Part shown: positions 47,482-51,675 of the stretch, one piece after another
How the letters are laid out: each line of letters opens with the position of its first letter
Position numbering within the stretch: the stretch's first letter is position 1
DNA from: Ceraceosorus guamensis
Taxonomy: Eukaryota; Basidiomycota; Exobasidiomycetes; Ceraceosorales; Ceraceosoraceae
DNA: 51,675 nucleotides
Direction of reading: 5' to 3'
NCBI RefSeq assembly: GCF_003144195.1
Contig: NW_020290094.1
Coordinates: 1 to 51,675 of the forward strand
Made by a program: the position numbers and the translations under genes
Notes under the pieces: generated by a model
Databases searched by the model: none
What the model was told of the DNA's origin: nothing
The model's input: the letters and a program-made list of their open reading frames with translations, nothing else

Positions 47482-48466
47482 ATGACGGAACTCTACTCTT
47501 CCTACACTTCCGACTACGAGCAGCTGCTCTCCTCCATCCAGTCCACGCTCGATTCGGTGAGCTCTGCCAAGGGCGAAGCTAGAGCAGGGGCGCTGCGCAG
47601 AGCAGACATGGAAGCGGACGAGGCCGAGGAGATTGTGGCTCAGATGGAGCTGGAAGTGCAAGGCATGCCGCAGGCCATCAAGTCGAGGTATCAGGTAGAG
47701 ATGCGCGGCAAAAAGGCAGAGCTGGAAGGTTTGAGGAAGCGTCTGGTGAGTCGAGGCGGCGCGGGTGTGGGTGTGGGTGTGGCTGTGTGCGTGAATGGCT
47801 GGACAGAATCGCGCTGACCTGTGCCCCCCGCCACAGCGTCAAGCGGCTGCGCAGAGTTCGGGACGAGACTTGCCGCCCTCTGCGTTCAACGGCGATTCCG
47901 GAGACCTGGAGTCGGGCTTGGCGGACACGCAGGCTCAGCGACAGCGTCTTTTGCAAGGCACGGCCACGCTGGAGGATGGATCGAGGAGGCTGGAAGACTC
48001 GCACAGGCTCGCACTGCAGACAGAGGATCTGGGTGCAGACATTTTGCGCAACCTGAGGGGACAGAGGGAGCAGATCGAACACTCGAGGGACACGGTGAGT
48101 GCGGGCGGAGCGATGCATCGAGACGCACTTCTGATCATCGTTACACCGACGGCGCGCCCGCAAATGCAGCTCCGTCAAGCAGATTCAAACATCGATCGAT
48201 CCAGTCGCACGCTGCAGCAAATGATTCGTCGGTGAGTTGCCTACTACTCGATGCGTGGATCGTGCGCGTGCGTCTGCGCGCGCTGAATTCCCACGATGCT
48301 CATTCCAGCGCCAAGCAGCAGAGATTGACCATGGGCGCCATTCTGGCCGTCTTGGTGCTGCTCATCTTGCTCATCTTGTGAGTGCGCTGCATGCTGCCGT
48401 GCTACCTCGAGCGACTGCTGATGAGGCTTCTTGGTTACGTGTCGCAGGTACAGCAAGTTCTCGTAG
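47482..48466 (+). CDS. VTI1: Vesicle-transport v-SNARE Vti1
   Basis: Exons are 47482-47745, 47837-48094, 48170-48231, 48309-48377 and 48448-48466 (223 residues). The N-terminal ~95 residues form the Habc-like helical domain (YEQLLSSIQSTLDSV ... RGKKAELEGLRKRL). The SNARE motif covers about 130-200 (DILRNLRGQREQIEHSRDT, then LRQADSNIDRSSRTLQQM), with glutamine at the zero layer (Q164), so it is a Qb SNARE. A single C-terminal membrane anchor (ILAVLVLLILLILLY) ends in SKFS, close to the KF ending of yeast Vti1. Vti1 acts in Golgi, endosomal and vacuolar fusion with several syntaxins. The last exon is only 19 nt and begins inside a leucine codon. Confidence 0.95.
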
Positions 48467-49141
48467 GCGAGCCATGCGCAACGTCGTTTCGCATTATCTG
48501 AACGAGTGAACAACCCGGCAGAATCGTGTACATTAGTCGAGCCACGACATTAGGATGCCATCACTTGAGCGTCAAGTATCGCAGTCAGTGCGCGTGTCTT
48601 TCAACCGAGCCACGCAAGGCACGCGAGAGAGTCGGGCGCAGCGAATGATGGCTATGCCGTAGTCGTGAGCTCAATGCCGCGCGTGGTGAATTTGAGACGT
48701 GCCCGCAAGTCTTTTAAGCAACAGAGAACTTGAGACGAGCAAAGCTTGGTACGCAAGTCTGCGCGAGCCGTTCAAGTCGGGTGCAGCGACACACGAAGAG
48801 CAACAAATTGCACACACGAAGATGGAGGCTCAAAAAGATGCAAGGATTCAAGAGGATGCAAGGCAGGATATCGGGCACTTGGATGACGTTTGGGAAAAAA
48901 GGGAGCGTTGTGGTCGACGTTGAGACCAGATATACTTTGCTCACGAGGCCGGTGAGGCTGGACGTGCTGCGCGCATTTGCGTTGTTTCGTGTTGTGTGTG
49001 CGCGAATATGCATTGCCAGAGAAGGGGACGATGCGCCGGTGGATGGGTCGTGCATTGCTGTGTCGTTCGATGGACACGTCGCAGAGCACGAGGCGTCGAA
49101 GGCCTGCGTCGCTCGCAAGGCCATGTCCAGCGTCGTCGCGT
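48467..49141. other. Convergent 3' flanks of VTI1 and the secreted-protein gene
   Basis: No gene is supported in these 675 bp. GTCGTGAGC near 48662 is a near match to the dispersed motif. Frames in both directions are short and featureless. Confidence 0.5.
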
Positions 49142-50438
49142 TCAAACTGACCACGTGCCACAAGCACCGTTTCCGACTGCATACGAGTTCTCTCGACTCC
49201 TGGATTGCTCGGTTCTAAGGGTGTACTGGGCTGGACAGGTATCGCCCGCGAAAGGAGTGAAGGTGTAGCAATCGCCACTGCCATTTTGCCAGAATGCAAA
49301 GAATTCGCAATTGGCATCAGTTGCGCACGACGCGCAACAATCTTCTTTGCTCGCTTTGGAAGTGATTGTCTGGAAGTACGACCCATCTCCGCCCGAAACG
49401 TATCGGCCGTTGATTTTGTCTACAAAATTGTTCGCTCGACATGCCTCGTAGTCCGTGGCAGTGGCTGACGCAGTTGCAGTAGCCGTCGTCGTTGTGGTCG
49501 TGGTTGCGGTGGTCGTTGTGGTCACCGTCTGCGTCACAACGGGCAACGTCGTCGTGGTCGTGACGGACACTTGGGGCAGAGCAGATGTCTCTGTGGTCGT
49601 CGTCTGAACGGATGTTGTGCTGGTTGCCGTCTGAGCAGGAACGGTGACGGTCTTTTGCTTTTTGGCGGTCACGGTCGATTGTGTGTAGGTCACAATCTCG
49701 ACGCGTTTTCTGCACTTGACAGATTTCGGCTGCAACGCTTTGCCCTTCTTGTCGCAGAAACCCGCATCTTGTTTTTGCTGCTTGCGAGCCAAGAGGCTTC
49801 CCACGCCAGGCGCAGAAGTGGCGAGAGATCGACGGTAGGCAGGTGTTTGGCCAGCTGCGCTTATTTGACTTGCCAGCGGCGTGAATCCGGCGAGAGCGGG
49901 AATGGTGTTGGTAGACGTCGTGGTCGTCGTGACTGTGCCTCCATCTGCAGTTGCCGTCGACGTGACAGTCGCCGTCTCGGTGACCCTCGTCGTTGGCGTT
50001 TCCGAGACGGTCAGTCTGTCGCGGGTTGGGAAACATTTGCGTCAGACTGGGTGCGCAGACAGCTCTCCTCTGCGTAAAGGCTCGGTGCGCAAGCATCACT
50101 CACGTGTCGGTTATGGCTGGATCTGTTGTGGTAGTGGTGACGGTGGAGGTTGCGGTGGAGATGACGGTGGATGGGGCGGGGGTGACGGATGTGGTAAGCG
50201 TGGTCCTATAGATCACCTTGATGATGTCGTGCACCGTGGTAGCGCTAGACTTTGTGGGCAGAGGCTTGACAGCGTTTCCAGATCCCTTGATGGTAGAGCA
50301 GGCAGACTGGCTGATCGTCACCACCTTTGATCCGTTCTTGCGCGCCACCAGACCGGATTGTGATTGCGAGGAAGGCGCGATGACGGCCAGTAGGCCTAAC
50401 ACCAACGCGAGAGAGGCGAGCGGAGTGAGTCTAACCAT
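49142..50438 (-). CDS. Secreted Thr-rich protein with C-terminal Cys-rich (apple/PAN-like) domain
   Basis: Minus-strand exons are 50438-50104 and 50015-49142 (402 residues); the donor is GTGAGT, and joining keeps one open frame. Residues 1-26 form a clear signal peptide (LASLALVLGLLAVIA). The body has two Thr/Val-rich stretches with TTTTT and TATAT runs, likely O-glycosylated, broken by a basic segment rich in Lys (KQQKQ, KKGKALQPK, KCRKR). The C-terminal ~100 residues contain about eight cysteines, with CCASCATDANCEFFAF and GNGACGTWSV, a pattern like the apple/PAN domains of basidiomycete secreted proteins. No GPI signal is seen. A cell-surface, carbohydrate- or protein-binding role is plausible, but there is no direct evidence. 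It is the gene nearest the telomere. Confidence 0.8.
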
Positions 50439-51580
50439 TTGGAGGCGACGAGGGTGAGGGGCGGGAGCGGAAGCGATAGCAAGGTGAAGAGTAAGGGGTA
50501 ACGGGATTCAGACGACCATGCCAGCTCATCTTATAGGCCTCATTTGTGCACCAAGCACGTGTACGGGTAAGGTAACGGTATGTGGACACAAACACCGCAA
50601 CATAGGAGCCATGCTGGGTTGCACACGGAAATTGGTTCCTGACAAAGACGTCGGCTTTGGCAACCTATACGATGGAGACAGCGCTGGCTTGGATGCAAGA
50701 TTCGAGTTCAGCATCTTCTGCATCGAACACCTCATCCCGTGTGGCGCGCTCGACGTCCCTCGGAGATGGCTTGCCTGCGCAAGGCATAGACACCTTGCAG
50801 TCAGTAAGACCTCGGCTAGAGACTCTTTGCCGCGCAGCAGGTACGCGCGAGGCAGCGCGAGGCAAGCAGAACTCGCGATGCTGTCGGCGAGTAGGTACGC
50901 GTCAAGAACGAGAGGAAGGTCGAGGCTTTGTGGGAGTGCGTGTGCTTAAGTACGTGATGTGCACGGCTACAAAGACTCCAGCAGACGGGGAGCATCGGCG
51001 CGCTCCAACCCGCCGTCCCGAACGCCACATCCGCTCACGCGCTCCAACCCGCCGTCCCGAACGCCACACTTGACCCTGCAGCACCGATCATATCAATTGT
51101 GAAGGGCAGCGGGCTTGACCTCAGCCAATCCCGCATCAATCTATCTCCAGCAATCAGAGCTCACGCAGAGCAGCGAGCCTCGAAGCCGACTCAAGTGGGC
51201 TCTGCTTTTGCCGAGCAAGCCTGCCGTCTCCGGGGCATCGCGCTGAACAAGATGGGCTCGGCGGGCTGACCGCGGGTGCGCAGATCCTCAAGTTCATTCA
51301 CGTCGCGCTTTGATGCCGGCGGCGTGAGTTGCTGCATCGCATGCTGATTCTGAATGCAATACTAAATCTCAGAACGAGACACATATTCGTGCGACTTGCA
51401 CCCCGTTTGCGGCGGTTCTAAGGCTGCAGTTGTTAGTGCGGTCACTCTCGAGTGTGTCCTATTCGCAGCCCTGCATGCTGTAGTACGCTTGCGGAGACTG
51501 CCGAGCTGACCGACGTGCCACTTAAGACCCGTGACCTGACCGTCTTTGAACCAATCCCTCCGGCCAGTCTCTCGAGAGGA
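50439..51580. other. Subtelomeric sequence, about 1.1 kb
   Basis: This is the stretch between the last gene and the telomere array. No helicase-like (RecQ type) telomere-linked gene, transposon or long repeat is visible. It includes a 39-bp-period repeat (two 31-bp identical copies at 50999-51029 and 51038-51068) inside a frame that is open from about 50958 to the stop at 51267-51269 without an obvious start; this could be an exon or relic, or chance. Confidence 0.5.
50999..51068 (+). repeat. 31-bp direct repeat, period 39 bp, in the subtelomere
   Basis: Two identical 31-bp copies at 50999-51029 and 51038-51068 are separated by 8 bp. If read in the long open frame they both encode ALQPAVPNAT. 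The period (39) is a multiple of three, so the repeat preserves frame. Confidence 0.9.
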
Positions 51581-51675
51581 TAGGGTTAGGGTTAGGGTTA
51601 GGGTTAGGGTTAGGGTTAGGGTTAGGGTTAGGGTTAGGGTTAGGGTTAGGGTTAGGGTTAGGGTTAGGGTTAGGG
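51581..51675 (+). repeat. Telomere (TTAGGG) repeat tract
   Basis: The final 95 bp are TAGGG plus 15 perfect TTAGGG units, running to the window end. The G-rich strand points outward, so this is the right end of the chromosome. The array begins abruptly after CTCTCGAGAGGA, with no degenerate repeats before it. Confidence 0.99.

Noticed and set aside
49317-50099. 260-codon minus-strand frame overlapping the secreted gene
   Set aside because: It is an out-of-frame reading full of His/Asp from Thr codons and lacks a signal peptide; the chosen frame joins exon 1 cleanly.
50439-51580. Telomere-linked RecQ-type helicase gene
   Set aside because: Such genes are known at smut telomeres, but no helicase motif is readable in this 1.1 kb.
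1-51675. tRNA, rRNA or CRISPR features
   Set aside because: By eye I found no B-box-like GGTTCGA-type block with a matching cloverleaf, no rRNA sequence, and no regularly spaced repeats with unique spacers. A covariance-model scan (tRNAscan-SE, Infernal) would be decisive.
1-51675. Secondary-metabolite or other co-functional gene cluster
   Set aside because: The genes are unrelated housekeeping families with mixed orientation; the NmrA-like gene stands alone with no synthase, P450 or transporter beside it.

Overview
The window looks like the right-hand end of a chromosome from a basidiomycete fungus, probably in or near Ustilaginomycotina (the smut fungi and their yeast-like relatives). Three things support this. 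The last 95 bases are a TTAGGG telomere tract running 5'->3' off the end. The genes are GC-rich and broken by many short introns. The proteins are fungal housekeeping families. The clade call is inference; fungal origin and the chromosome end are read directly from the sequence.

Seventeen protein-coding genes can be modelled. By hand I place 53 introns, all GT-AG, with near-uniform GTGAGT donors. From left to right: RIX1 (-) and a WKF-domain nucleolar protein (+) share a divergent promoter. Then come the mitochondrial pyrimidine-nucleotide carrier RIM2 (+), an NmrA-like Rossmann protein (+), the signal peptidase subunit SPC1 (+), ribonucleotide reductase small subunit RNR2 (+), kinetochore SPC25 (-), an unrecognised 444-residue protein (-), an Sds3/Dep1-like Rpd3L subunit (-), YAR1 (+), gamma-tubulin (+), a DnaJ/DnaJ-X chaperone (+), an unrecognised seven-TM protein (-), alkaline ceramidase with a long basic/acidic tail (-), the RNA polymerase I largest subunit RPA190 (-), the v-SNARE VTI1 (+) and a secreted Thr-rich, Cys-rich protein (-), which lies about 1.1 kb from the telomere.

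The genes do not form a pathway cluster. There are two loose themes: ribosome production (RIX1, WKF protein, YAR1, RPA190) and cell cycle/mitosis (RNR2, SPC25, gamma-tubulin). ACGCGT (MluI cell-cycle box) sites are clustered upstream of RNR2 and SPC25.

I see no transposon, virus-like element, CRISPR array, rRNA or convincing tRNA. The intergenic DNA is not featureless. It carries many copies of a short motif with core TCGTGA (six exact AATCGTGAAT and nine exact GTCGTGAGT/ACTCACGAC found by eye), three copies of the 10-bp palindrome GTACCGGTAC inside 1 kb, and several microsatellites. The most noticeable gene-free stretch is 34465-38177. I found no clear new multi-gene system. The best leads are the dispersed motif family, the ceramidase with an AT-hook-like tail, and the two unrecognised proteins.
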